Assembly (NCBI RefSeq): GCF_003061515.1
Contig: NZ_CP028924.1
Location: 3,410,001 to 3,474,000, forward strand
Direction of reading: 5' to 3'
Length of the DNA stretch: 64,000 nucleotides
Source of the DNA: Colwellia sp. Arc7-D
GTDB taxonomy: Bacteria; Pseudomonadota; Gammaproteobacteria; Enterobacterales; Alteromonadaceae
Both the position numbers and the translations under genes were made by a program. A model generated the notes under the pieces. The model saw nothing but the letters and a program-made list of their open reading frames with translations, did no database searches and was not told the DNA's origin. This document shows positions 38,068 to 47,161 of the stretch, piece after piece; position 1 is the stretch's first letter; every line of letters begins with the position of its first letter.

Positions 38068-39153
38068 TTGTCATTTCGTGCAAATCTCGTAGAATGGGAT
38101 ACCTTCAAAAACTTAGGCAATGCAGTGCAAGATTATTACTCTACATTAACAGGCTGGATGATCCCCATTTCAAGGGTTATGGCTGCGCATGGCATCGATA
38201 CTGCCAAAGCTCTAAAAGAATGTGGCATTTCACAAGACGTAATGGTAGATCAAGAATCTCGTATTGCTGCAGAAAACCTTTCCCAATTACTTGAATACTG
38301 TAATAAAGCGCTTGGCCGTCATGACTTTTCTGTTTTAGTGGCAGAACAATTTCATCCAGGGATGTTTCACGCTCTGGGTTACGCTATGATGTCGTCAAAT
38401 ACCCTTTACGATGCCTTAGAACGTATAGCTCACTATAAGCGAGTCGTGTCAAATACATGCCAATTATTTAATCATGAGCGCAATGAACAGTTGATTTTCG
38501 AAATGGACGTTTTCACTTATGAGTCAACTAACCGCCCTATTTTATCTCAAACAACTGTAGAGACATTTTTAGCCACAATTATTCGCTTTGCGCGTGAGCT
38601 TGTTTCGACAGATTTTGCACCATTAAAGGTTTGTTTCTCGTATCCAACCCCAAACCACGATTTAACATACTTAACTGACTTTTTTAACTGTGAAGTTGAA
38701 TTTGATAGTAGTCAAACCTCGATCATATTTGATTTAAAGCAAACCCAAGAAAAATTACTTTGTGGCAACCCCTTAATAACGCATAGCCATGAGAAAATGC
38801 TTGACGAGTTTATGGCCAGAGTCGATAAAAATGATTTAAGCCATACAATTAAAAACAAAATTTTTGAGTTATTACCCCTTGGTGCACCATCACAAACTGA
38901 AATTGCAGAATACCTTGGTATGAGTTTGCGAAATTTACAACGTAAGCTCCATGATCAAGGCACAAGTTATAAAGAAATTTTAGAAAGTACACGTAAAAAG
39001 TTAGCGATGAATTACATTATTCAAAAACATTTAAGCTTAAGTGAGATTGGCTATTTAGTGGGTTTTTCAAGTGTCGGTAATTTTAATCGTGCTTTTAAAC
39101 GTTGGACAACTCAAACACCTGGTGACTATCGACAAGGTAGTAACTCTCCTTAA
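38068..39153 (+). CDS. AraC-family transcriptional regulator
   Basis: The protein has up to 361 residues. Residues ~30-215 match the arabinose-binding-like N-terminal domain of the OruR/AraC class (PISRVMAAHGIDTAKALKECGI). Residues ~265-355 contain two helix-turn-helix motifs: SQTEIAEYLGMSLRNLQRKL, and LSLSEIGYLVGFSSVGNFNRAFKRWT with the AraC signature. No ATG fits the family's start. The options are TTG 38068, GTG 38125 and ATG 38158, and I consider GTG 38125 quite possible. It sits between the DUF1302 unit and the Ycf48-RND unit and probably controls both. Confidence 0.88.
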   Translation: MSFRANLVEWDTFKNLGNAVQDYYSTLTGWMIPISRVMAAHGIDTAKALKECGISQDVMVDQESRIAAENLSQLLEYCNKALGRHDFSVLVAEQFHPGMFHALGYAMMSSNTLYDALERIAHYKRVVSNTCQLFNHERNEQLIFEMDVFTYESTNRPILSQTTVETFLATIIRFARELVSTDFAPLKVCFSYPTPNHDLTYLTDFFNCEVEFDSSQTSIIFDLKQTQEKLLCGNPLITHSHEKMLDEFMARVDKNDLSHTIKNKIFELLPLGAPSQTEIAEYLGMSLRNLQRKLHDQGTSYKEILESTRKKLAMNYIIQKHLSLSEIGYLVGFSSVGNFNRAFKRWTTQTPGDYRQGSNSP

Positions 39154-39383
39154 AAACCCAATAAATGACTAACTCAGCGACCACATCGCTAACAGCTAAA
39201 TCATTGAAGGTAATAAATTAAAATTAATTTATTACTCTCCCCCCTTTCACAATTATGCTCGAAAAATAATCAGATAAAAATAGCTGTGTTGCAAAGATAA
39301 TCATTTGGCACGTTTAACACCTCTCAATTATTTTTTTTTCATCAATACTAGTAAGTAGACATATTCAACTTATTAGGATTTTT

Positions 39384-40517
39384 ATGCGCTTATCCCATAT
39401 TACGTTCGGCGTGATAAATTTGTTTTTGCTAACTCATATTAATCTTGCCGTAGCAAATAGCAGCTTAGATCTACTTGAGCTACCCGCAAAACAAAGTTCG
39501 TTAGCAAGCAAAAGTGTTTTAATGGCAATAACACCAGAGAAAGGTACCGTGTTAGCCGTTGGCGAGCGTGGACATATTATAAGTTGGAAAAATAAAGACG
39601 ATTGGCAGCAGCAGCAATCGCCTGTTAGCGTTTCTCTCACCAATGTAACCATTCTATCTGACGGAAGTAAAATAGCTGTTGGCCATGATGGCGTTATTCT
39701 AAAAACTGAAAATAACAGCAACGCATGGCGTAAGGTCTTTACAGGCGCAGAGTTAACAAAACTGAAAATAGCGCAACTCACTAAACAGCAAGCAGCTTTA
39801 AAGATAGTAATAAGCGAAACACAAGATGAAGATGTACTAGAAGAACTAACCTTCCAACTTGAAGACTTTGTTTTTGCACTTGAAGACAACCAAATTGAAT
39901 TAAAGTCTGGACCAAATAAACCGCTATTATCTGTTGCCCGAACCGCTAATGATGTGATTTTTGCTAGTGGGGCATACGGAACATTACTGACCAGTAAAGA
40001 CCAAGGTGAAACTTGGACTTTAATCAGTAAACGACTCGACAATCCCGATAATTTCCACCTCAACTCGGTTATCTCCACAACTAATGGACAGCTTTATATT
40101 GTTGGCGAAAATGGCATGGGCTTTCACTCTGATAACCAAGGTGAAACATGGTCTACGATGGCTATGCCCTACAATGGCAGTCTTTTTGGCATTATTGCTA
40201 ACCCTGAAATACCTGAGCAGCTTGTTGCTTTTGGTTTGCAAGGCAATTTAATGGTCTCACTTGATGGTGGCGAAAATTGGCAACACAAAAAACTGCAGAC
40301 TAGCGCCAGTTTACTGGGTGGCGATTTTTCTAAACAGGGTCAAGCCTATTTAGTGGGCCACGGTGGGTTAATTGTTGATTTTTCACCTGAAAGTCTACAA
40401 ACATTGCGTATCAATAAACACCCCTCAGGCGCAGCACTTTCAAGTGTGTTAGTACAAGAAAATTCATTAGTTCTCGCCGGACAATTCGGTATTTCAATTT
40501 GGTTACTTAAGAAGTAA
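39384..40517 (+). CDS. Ycf48/Hcf136-like BNR-repeat periplasmic protein
   Basis: The 377-residue protein has a signal peptide (to AVA) and successive beta-propeller blades: AVGERGHIISW, AVGHDGVILKT, FASGAYGTLLTSKDQGETWT, IVGENGMGFHSDNQGETWST, LVSLDGGENWQH and LVGHGGLIVDF. In Pseudomonas and marine bacteria, Ycf48-related proteins of this kind are regularly encoded just before an RND/MMPL transporter, as here (10-base gap), and presumably work with it. The plant and cyanobacterial namesake is a photosystem II assembly factor; that role does not apply here. Confidence 0.88.
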   Translation: MRLSHITFGVINLFLLTHINLAVANSSLDLLELPAKQSSLASKSVLMAITPEKGTVLAVGERGHIISWKNKDDWQQQQSPVSVSLTNVTILSDGSKIAVGHDGVILKTENNSNAWRKVFTGAELTKLKIAQLTKQQAALKIVISETQDEDVLEELTFQLEDFVFALEDNQIELKSGPNKPLLSVARTANDVIFASGAYGTLLTSKDQGETWTLISKRLDNPDNFHLNSVISTTNGQLYIVGENGMGFHSDNQGETWSTMAMPYNGSLFGIIANPEIPEQLVAFGLQGNLMVSLDGGENWQHKKLQTSASLLGGDFSKQGQAYLVGHGGLIVDFSPESLQTLRINKHPSGAALSSVLVQENSLVLAGQFGISIWLLKK

Positions 40518-40527
40518 GGGCAAACTT

Positions 40528-42876
40528 ATGTCAGAGAATAAAACCGTGCATTCACCGACCAAATTAGAGCAGCTAATAGAAAACTTTGTTTTTGGTCATC
40601 GCGCATTAGTGATGGCAATCGTTGTCATTTGTATTGCTTTGTTAACCATACAAGCCGTTAAAGTTAAGCCCGAAGCTAGCTTTACGAAAATGATCCCCGG
40701 CGACCATCCGTTCGTTAATAATTTTTTAACCTACCGAAAAGAACTGGCTGATTTAGGTAATGTTGTTCGTATTGTGGTTGAAGCTAAGCAAGGTGATATT
40801 TTTAATGCTGACTTTCAACAAACCTTAAAGCAAGTCACTGACGAAGTTTTCTATATCCCCGGCGTAAGTCGTGACGGCCTCAAATCATTATGGACCCCTA
40901 ATGTGCGTTGGCAAGAAGTCACCGAAGAAGGCTTTGTCGGCGGCGCTGTTATTCCAGATGGTTACGATGGCTCAGCTGAAATGATTGAACGCGTTAAAGC
41001 GAATATTTTTAAATCAGGTCAAATTGGTGTTCTGGTGGCTAATAACTTCCAATCAGCGATTATTTTAGCACCCTTACAAGACATTAACCCTGAAACAGGC
41101 TTGCCACTTGATTATCGAGAGCTATCTTCAATTTTAGAAGAAAAAATACGCGACAAATATAGTAGCGATACTGTCACTATTCGTATTGTTGGCTTTGCAA
41201 AAGTGGTGGGCGATCTAATCGATGGTGCTTTGCAGGTTGTCGCTTTCTTTGTATTAGCCGTGGTTATTACCTTTGTATTATTGTGGTTTTATTCTCGCTG
41301 TATACGCAGCACAGTTTCGGTATTAGTTTTTTCAATTTTTGCCGTATGTTGCCAACTCGGTATCTTAAACTTACTTGGCTTTGGTATTAATCCATATTCA
41401 ATGCTGGTGCCCTTTTTAGTCTTCGCCATTGGTGTTAGCCATGGCGTACAAATTATCAATTCAATTATTCACCATAGCGTTACCGGCGCTAATAAAATTG
41501 ATTCAGCCAAACTTGCTTTTCGTTCACTCTACATTGCCGGTATTACCGCTTTAGTGAGCGACGCTATCGGTTTTACCACTTTAATGGTAATTGATATCGA
41601 AGTAATACGAGAATTGGCCATCGCGGCGAGTATTGGTGTTGCTATTATTATTGTTACCAACTTAATCGCACTACCTATCCTCATGAGTTACATCGGTGTT
41701 TCACCTGCCGGTTTAAAATACGCAGAAAAATCTGCGCATAAAACAGGTATTGTTGAACGTTTGTTTAAAAACTTTGCCAAGCCTCCATTAGCAAAAATTG
41801 CGATAGCGATTGGCGTAATCCTTTTTGGGTTGGGACTTTACTTCTCTCAAGCCATGCAAATAGGGGATTTAGACGCAGGTGCTCCGGAACTAAGACCTGA
41901 TTCACGCTATAACTTAGACAATGCCTATATTGTTGATAATTACAGCACCAGTACCGACCTATTTGTCATCATGGTAAAAACTGAGGTTGAGCAATGTGCT
42001 CAGTATCAAAACCTAGTGTGGGTTGATCAATTCCAATGGCATTTACGCAACGTACCGGGTGTTCAAGCGGTAAAATCTGTTGCTGATGTATCTAAATTCG
42101 GCCTATTTGGTATGAATGAAGGTTCACTAAAATGGTACGGCTTAAATCGTAACCAATTAATGACCAACGCTTCATTATCAAAAACACCGCAAGGCTTGAT
42201 GAACAAAGATTGTTCTATGGTGCCGGTTCTGGTGTTTCTTAATGATCATAAAGCACAAACTCTCGACAATGTTGTCAAGGCGGTCGAAGAATTTAAAGCT
42301 GAAAACCCAGTTGATAATATCGAATTTCTCATGGCTGCAGGTAACGCAGGTATAGAGTCCGCTACCAACATGGTAATTGAAGATGCGCAAACTGAAATGC
42401 TGGTTTGGGTATATTCAATCGTAATTATTATTTGTTTAATCACTTTTAGAAGTGGCCGCATTGTTATTTGTATCATCACGCCACTGCTCTTAACCAGCAT
42501 TATGAGTCAAGGTTTAATGGGCATTTTAGGTATTGGCGTAAAAGTAGCCACCTTACCCGTAATTGCTTTAGGTGTTGGTATTGGTGTTGATTACGGTATC
42601 TATATTTTCAGTAAGGTTAAAGAAGCACTAACCCAAGGTAAGTCGTTATACATGACCTATCGATACGCATTAAATCAAACAGGTAAAGCCGTTGCTTTTA
42701 CCGGTATAACGTTAGCTATTGGTGTAGCTACCTGGGTATTTTCACCGATAAAATTCCAAGCAGACATGGGTATTCTACTCACTTTTATGTTTATTTTTAA
42801 CATGCTAGGTGCATTAACTCTCATTCCAGCGATTGCATGGCTACTTAAGATAGGATCCAAAAAGGATAAAAAGTAA
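40528..42876 (+). CDS. RND/MMPL family transporter
   Basis: The 782-residue inner-membrane transporter has two halves, each with one leading membrane helix, a periplasmic loop and a five-helix bundle. The first bundle (about 230-405) contains LVPFLVFAIGVSHGVQI, and the second (about 620-775) contains GVGIGVDYGIYIF. These are the sterol-sensing-like MMPL hallmarks. It is a single-gene RND pump of the kind linked to export or uptake of lipids and hydrophobic compounds. AAGG precedes the start, and its stop overlaps the aldehyde dehydrogenase ATG by one base (TAATG), so the genes are translationally coupled. Confidence 0.92.
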   Translation: MSENKTVHSPTKLEQLIENFVFGHRALVMAIVVICIALLTIQAVKVKPEASFTKMIPGDHPFVNNFLTYRKELADLGNVVRIVVEAKQGDIFNADFQQTLKQVTDEVFYIPGVSRDGLKSLWTPNVRWQEVTEEGFVGGAVIPDGYDGSAEMIERVKANIFKSGQIGVLVANNFQSAIILAPLQDINPETGLPLDYRELSSILEEKIRDKYSSDTVTIRIVGFAKVVGDLIDGALQVVAFFVLAVVITFVLLWFYSRCIRSTVSVLVFSIFAVCCQLGILNLLGFGINPYSMLVPFLVFAIGVSHGVQIINSIIHHSVTGANKIDSAKLAFRSLYIAGITALVSDAIGFTTLMVIDIEVIRELAIAASIGVAIIIVTNLIALPILMSYIGVSPAGLKYAEKSAHKTGIVERLFKNFAKPPLAKIAIAIGVILFGLGLYFSQAMQIGDLDAGAPELRPDSRYNLDNAYIVDNYSTSTDLFVIMVKTEVEQCAQYQNLVWVDQFQWHLRNVPGVQAVKSVADVSKFGLFGMNEGSLKWYGLNRNQLMTNASLSKTPQGLMNKDCSMVPVLVFLNDHKAQTLDNVVKAVEEFKAENPVDNIEFLMAAGNAGIESATNMVIEDAQTEMLVWVYSIVIIICLITFRSGRIVICIITPLLLTSIMSQGLMGILGIGVKVATLPVIALGVGIGVDYGIYIFSKVKEALTQGKSLYMTYRYALNQTGKAVAFTGITLAIGVATWVFSPIKFQADMGILLTFMFIFNMLGALTLIPAIAWLLKIGSKKDKK

Positions 42877-44291
42877 TGACCGAAATAATAACAAAAACAG
42901 CATTAGCAGATACTTTTTTACAACAAAAAGAATACTTTGCCAGTAATACTTATCCAAGCTATCAAGAGCGTATAAACGACTTAGTAAAATTAAAGGCGAT
43001 GCTCATTGATAACCAAGAAGCTTTTATTGATGCCATGAGCCAAGACTTCGGCCATCGTAGTGCAGCGGATTCAAGAATAGGCGATATTCTCACTACCGTC
43101 ATGGGTATTAACTATGCGATAAAAAAATTAAAAAAGTGGATGAAACCTGACAAGAAACATATCGGGATTTTATTTCAACCCGCTAAAGGGCAAGTAGTTT
43201 ATCAACCGAAAGGCGTTATCGGTATTATTGCACCGTGGAATTACCCGATATTCCTTACTTTAGGACCGTTAACAACAGCACTAGCCGCAGGTAATACTGC
43301 GATGGTCAAGATGAGTGAATATACGCCTAAAACCAATACCTTGTTAGCTCAATTTATTGCTGATATTTTCCCCCGCAACAAAGTAGCGATTGTTTGTGGC
43401 GACGCTGATATGGCAGCAGCATTTTCAAGTATTACTTTTGATCATCTATTTTTCACGGGATCTACATCCGTAGGGAAATTAGTGATGAAAGCCGCTGCTG
43501 AGAATTTAGTCCCTGTTACATTAGAATTAGGGGGTAAATCTCCCACTATTATTGATAACGATATCGATATAAAAACCGCTGTTAGCCGACTAATTTTAGG
43601 AAAAACCCTTAACGCCGGACAAACCTGTGTTGCACCTGATTATATTTTCTGCCCAGAAAATAAAGTAGCTGAACTAACTCAAGCTTTTCAAACTGCTTAT
43701 CAAAGTATGTACCCTAGCATTGAAAAAAATGACGATTACAGCTGTATAATCAATGATGGTCAAAAGTCACGCTTAGATAGCTTATTAGCTGATGCTAAAA
43801 CGCAAGGGGCAACCATAACACCTTTATCAAAAGGCAGTGATGACAATACTTGTAGGAAAATGCCTTTAACGCTTATTACGGATGTTAATGATGATATGAC
43901 CGTAATGCAGCAGGAAATTTTTGGTCCGTTATTACCTATTATTGGTTATAAAAATATTAACGAGGCTATTGCTTACATAAATAGTAAACCACGCCCACTT
44001 GCGTTATATATTTGTAGTTTTAACAAGTCATTTCAACAACAGGTTTTATTGAATACACATGCAGGTGGTGTTTGTATCAACGACGCTGCGTTCCATGTTG
44101 CCGTTGACGACTTACCTTTTGGTGGCATTGGCGCTTCAGGCATGGGTCAATATCACGGCGATGAAGGTTTTAAAACCTTTTCACATGGAAAGGCCGTTTT
44201 ATCACGCGGAAGAATTAGCTTAGGCTCATTACTATTCCCGCCGTTTGGTAATAAAATTCATCAAATTTTATTTAAATTTTTCATTCGTTAA
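42876..44291 (+). CDS. Coniferyl-aldehyde-dehydrogenase-type aldehyde dehydrogenase
   Basis: The 471-residue NAD(P)-dependent enzyme belongs to the ALDH superfamily in the shorter CalB/fatty aldehyde dehydrogenase class. It carries PKGVIGIIAPWNYPIFLTLGPL, FTGSTSVGKLVMKAAAENLVPVTLELGGKSPTI with the general-base Glu, and NAGQTCVAPDYIF with the catalytic Cys near residue 250. The C-terminus has hydrophobic and basic stretches (LFPPFGNKIHQILFKFFIR), suggesting membrane association. Coupled to the RND gene and followed by an acyl-CoA ligase, it probably oxidises a long-chain or aromatic aldehyde to the acid. Confidence 0.92.
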   Translation: MTEIITKTALADTFLQQKEYFASNTYPSYQERINDLVKLKAMLIDNQEAFIDAMSQDFGHRSAADSRIGDILTTVMGINYAIKKLKKWMKPDKKHIGILFQPAKGQVVYQPKGVIGIIAPWNYPIFLTLGPLTTALAAGNTAMVKMSEYTPKTNTLLAQFIADIFPRNKVAIVCGDADMAAAFSSITFDHLFFTGSTSVGKLVMKAAAENLVPVTLELGGKSPTIIDNDIDIKTAVSRLILGKTLNAGQTCVAPDYIFCPENKVAELTQAFQTAYQSMYPSIEKNDDYSCIINDGQKSRLDSLLADAKTQGATITPLSKGSDDNTCRKMPLTLITDVNDDMTVMQQEIFGPLLPIIGYKNINEAIAYINSKPRPLALYICSFNKSFQQQVLLNTHAGGVCINDAAFHVAVDDLPFGGIGASGMGQYHGDEGFKTFSHGKAVLSRGRISLGSLLFPPFGNKIHQILFKFFIR

Positions 44292-44398
44292 TTGACTTAA
44301 TGAGTAATAAATTATTTACTCAGTGCTAAGTTTTAACTTACTTTGCTTGTTCAACTTACTTTCAATCTAAAATGCAGATAGTTGCTAAAGGAAATGAC

Positions 44399-46027
44399 AT
44401 GACTAAACCTTGGATGAAAAATTATCCAGAAAACGTAGCGCACGAAGTCGATTTAACTCGCTACAATTCTTTAATAGATTTATTTCATAAAACAACCACT
44501 AAGTATAATCAGAACGTTGCTTTTAGTAACTTTGGTGCTGAGCTTACCTACAAGCAAGTCGACGAACTATCACGTAATTTTGCTGCTTATTTACAAAATA
44601 AATTGGGTGTTGCTAAAGGTGAGCGTGTCGCTCTAATGTGCCCGAATACCTTATGTTTTCCAATCGCTATGTGGGGCATATTACGCGTCGGTGCGGTCCA
44701 AGTTAACGTAAACCCTTTGTACACCGCTAGAGAATTAACCCATCAACTTAACGACGCTCAAGTTGAGACTATTATTATATTTTCTCAATCAGGTAAAATG
44801 CTAGCTGACGTACTTGATAAAACCCATATTAAAAACATTATAACGGTAGATTTAGACGACTTAGTGGGTAAAGGCTTGCCTTGTCCACCTATCGACGAGC
44901 GTTTAACAAATATCACGAAGTTCACTGACGCTTTAACACAAGGTGAACAACTTGAATTAACAGAGCCAACCCTAAGCCATAATGACTTATTGTTTCTACA
45001 ATACACCGGTGGTACAACAGGTTTATCAAAAGGGGCAATGTTGAGTCACGGCAATTTAATTGCCAACATTTTGCAATACCAAGAGTTTACTAAAAATCAT
45101 ATCGACTATGGTAATGACATTGTTATTACGGCAATTCCGATGTATCACATCTTCGCATTGATGGCGAACACGCTAGCATACTTCTGTTTTGGCGCTAAAA
45201 ATGTATTAGTGACTAACCCTCGCGATATGGAAAGCTTTGTTGAAGTTTGGAAAAACACGCGCGCAACAACATTCACAGGGGTAAATACCTTATTTAACGG
45301 TTTATTACATACCCCAGGATTTGATCAAGTTGACTTTTCAGCGCTGAAAGTATGCGTAGGTGGTGGTGCAGCAGTGCAACAAGCTGTAGCAGATAAATGG
45401 CAAGAAGTTACTGGTGCTAGATTATATGAAGGCTATGGTTTATCAGAAACATCACCGGTTTTAACCTTAAATTTTGGTAATAGTGATCAAAGCGAATATA
45501 TTTCAGGTATTGGTGTTCCTCTGCCCAATACTGATATTTCAATTCGAGATGACTACGGTAATATAGTCGCCGATGGCGAGTCTGGTGAATTGTGTGCAAA
45601 AGGTCCACAAGTAATGAAAGGCTACTGGAATAATGCTTCAGCAACTGATGAATGTATGACATCTGATGGCTATTTTAAAACTGGCGATGTAGCTTTACTA
45701 GACGATGACGGTTTCTTCCATATTGTAGATCGTAAAAAAGACATGATTAATGTTTCTGGTTTTAATGTTTACCCTAATGAAATTGAAGCAGAAGTTGCCA
45801 AAATGCCTGGGGTATTAGAATCAGCTTGTATAGGTGTGCCTGACGATAGAACAGGCGAAGCTGTTAAGCTTTTTGTAGTGAAGGCAGATCAAAGTATTAC
45901 TGAGCAAGATATTATTGATTATTGTCGTACTGGGCTTACCGCTTATAAAATACCAAAACATGTAATATTTATTGATGAAATACCCAAGTCTACTGTCGGA
46001 AAATTATTACGAAGAGAATTAAGATAA
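44399..46027 (+). CDS. Long-chain fatty acid-CoA ligase (FadD type)
   Basis: The start at 44399 (MTKPWMKNYPENV) is supported by AAAGGA six bases upstream. An ATG 27 bases earlier is in the leader. The 542-residue protein has the AMP-binding signature LQYTGGTTGLSKGAMLSH near residue 205, YEGYGLSETSPV near residue 345, and the C-terminal GYFKTGDVALLDDDGFFHIVDRKKDMI with the final catalytic Lys in PKSTVGKLLRR. It is close in form to FadD. Here it ends the catabolic unit and would activate the acid for beta-oxidation. A paralogue elsewhere in the genome is likely, so I do not assign the symbol. Confidence 0.93.
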   Translation: MTKPWMKNYPENVAHEVDLTRYNSLIDLFHKTTTKYNQNVAFSNFGAELTYKQVDELSRNFAAYLQNKLGVAKGERVALMCPNTLCFPIAMWGILRVGAVQVNVNPLYTARELTHQLNDAQVETIIIFSQSGKMLADVLDKTHIKNIITVDLDDLVGKGLPCPPIDERLTNITKFTDALTQGEQLELTEPTLSHNDLLFLQYTGGTTGLSKGAMLSHGNLIANILQYQEFTKNHIDYGNDIVITAIPMYHIFALMANTLAYFCFGAKNVLVTNPRDMESFVEVWKNTRATTFTGVNTLFNGLLHTPGFDQVDFSALKVCVGGGAAVQQAVADKWQEVTGARLYEGYGLSETSPVLTLNFGNSDQSEYISGIGVPLPNTDISIRDDYGNIVADGESGELCAKGPQVMKGYWNNASATDECMTSDGYFKTGDVALLDDDGFFHIVDRKKDMINVSGFNVYPNEIEAEVAKMPGVLESACIGVPDDRTGEAVKLFVVKADQSITEQDIIDYCRTGLTAYKIPKHVIFIDEIPKSTVGKLLRRELR

Positions 46028-46086
46028 AGTGTATTTATATTAAAAGCTTACCTGTAGCACTTGTTTTTTTTACGGGATGAATTTTT

Positions 46087-46238
46087 TTCACCTGTTAAAT
46101 GAATTTATCTCGTTTGCCGCTGGAAATAAATAACTCTAAGATGAACTTGTTTTTGGATCTTCCCCGATTCGACACAATGTTTTTACATAGTTAATTTGTT
46201 TCATTTCAAGGACATCTTTTGATGTCCTTTTTTTTTTA
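46087..46238 (+). repeat. Intergenic ~150-bp repeat, copy A (possible small-RNA gene)
   Basis: It matches copy B (59136-59287) in the same orientation with only about two bases of length difference. Shared blocks include TGTTAAATGAATTTATCTCG, TAAGATGAACTTGTTTTTGG, TTTACATAGTTAATTT and a terminator, AAGGACATC-TTTT-GATGTCCTT plus a T tract. It is not coding in any frame I can support. Lying after the acyl-CoA ligase gene, it could also serve as that gene's terminator. Confidence 0.8.
46208..46238 (+). terminator. Terminator in repeat copy A
   Basis: A perfect 9-bp stem (AAGGACATC / GATGTCCTT), a four-T loop and a T tract. It may end the acyl-CoA ligase transcript and/or a small RNA. Confidence 0.92.
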
Positions 46239-46319
46239 TCAAACTTAACTAAAACTATTCAATAACTATTAACGTTGAATTAATCAACAGAGATAAAAAT
46301 CTATAGACAACAAAGCCTG

Positions 46320-46994
46320 TTACTCTTGCAGTGACACTTGCTTCTTAAATCGACGTAACGCTAAAGCGATAATGCCTAATGCAAAAATAGTTAGTGTGGT
46401 GGGCTCAGGTACTGTGGTTGTTCTATACATTAACCAGCCAATAGATTCATCACTCGTAGTTGCATATGTATCCGTTAGCGCGATATTGCCAAAAGTATTA
46501 TATTTTTCATTTTTAGTGCCTAATTCTAGGTTTAAAACGCCAGCACTGCCATCGGTAATTAAATCATCATAAAACCATGCTGCATCGACACTGCTTATGC
46601 CACGGGTAAATGAATCACCTAGCAGCGCAGTGTATTGTGCACTTGAGAAGGTACCGCTATCTCCACAAGAAAGAAAAGTTGTGTCGTTATCAGCGCACTC
46701 ATGATTTGTGCGATTTAATAATGCGTCTATAAACAAATTAGCTTCTTTCACGCCCGCTATCGTCCAACCTAAAGCGGAACTTTTGACTAAAGTTTCAGCG
46801 TAGGTAAGATCGGCAAATTGGTCCCATCTCAACCACTCAAGGCTATTAAGCGTATCGGTAATTACGATAGTAGAGCCATCATTATTACTGGTTAGCGCGC
46901 CAATAGTGATCAAGCCAGCCTGTGCTGAGCTAACGAAACAACTTAAAGACAACACTGAACCAATGAGTAAACGATTGATAGATTTAAATTTCAT
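46320..46994 (-). CDS. PEP-CTERM sorting domain protein
   Basis: The 224-residue exported protein has a signal peptide (to SSAQA). A DUF1566-like middle contains TLNSLEWLRWDQFADLTYAE and WTIAGVKEANLF. The C-terminus is a PEP-CTERM tripartite tail: VPEPTTL, a hydrophobic helix (TIFALGIIALAL) and basic RRFKKQ. Such tails are cut by an exosortase (EpsH/XrtA type) in bacteria making exopolysaccharide. No exosortase is encoded in the window, so the partner must be elsewhere. The two Cys near the middle may form a disulfide. Confidence 0.88.
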   Translation of the reverse strand: MKFKSINRLLIGSVLSLSCFVSSAQAGLITIGALTSNNDGSTIVITDTLNSLEWLRWDQFADLTYAETLVKSSALGWTIAGVKEANLFIDALLNRTNHECADNDTTFLSCGDSGTFSSAQYTALLGDSFTRGISSVDAAWFYDDLITDGSAGVLNLELGTKNEKYNTFGNIALTDTYATTSDESIGWLMYRTTTVPEPTTLTIFALGIIALALRRFKKQVSLQE

Positions 46995-47106
46995 CGGATT
47001 ATACCTTTTGTTTATTTGCCTATAACTTGGGCAGTTAATTGTTAAACCAATCGGATTAAATAATGCTTAATCTTTATTAAAATATTTTTAACGTTATTGC
47101 TGTTAA

Positions 47107-47140
47107 TAAAAAGCCCACCTAATACAAAATGGTGGGCTTT
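47107..47140 (-). terminator. Terminator of subtilase gene 1
   Basis: On the minus strand AAGCCCACC pairs with GGTGGGCTT across an 11-base loop and is followed by a T tract, about 22 bases after the stop. Confidence 0.9.
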
Positions 47141-47161
47141 GCTTCCAGAAATTTACATCGC

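Noticed and set aside
39434..40078. 214-residue minus-strand frame inside the Ycf48-like gene
   Set aside because: It lies wholly inside a well-supported gene and shows Ser/Leu-rich antisense composition with no domain.
46087..46238. Insertion-sequence remnant at the ~150-bp repeats
   Set aside because: No terminal inverted repeats, target-site duplication or transposase fragment is seen, and both copies end in the same terminator, which fits an RNA gene better.
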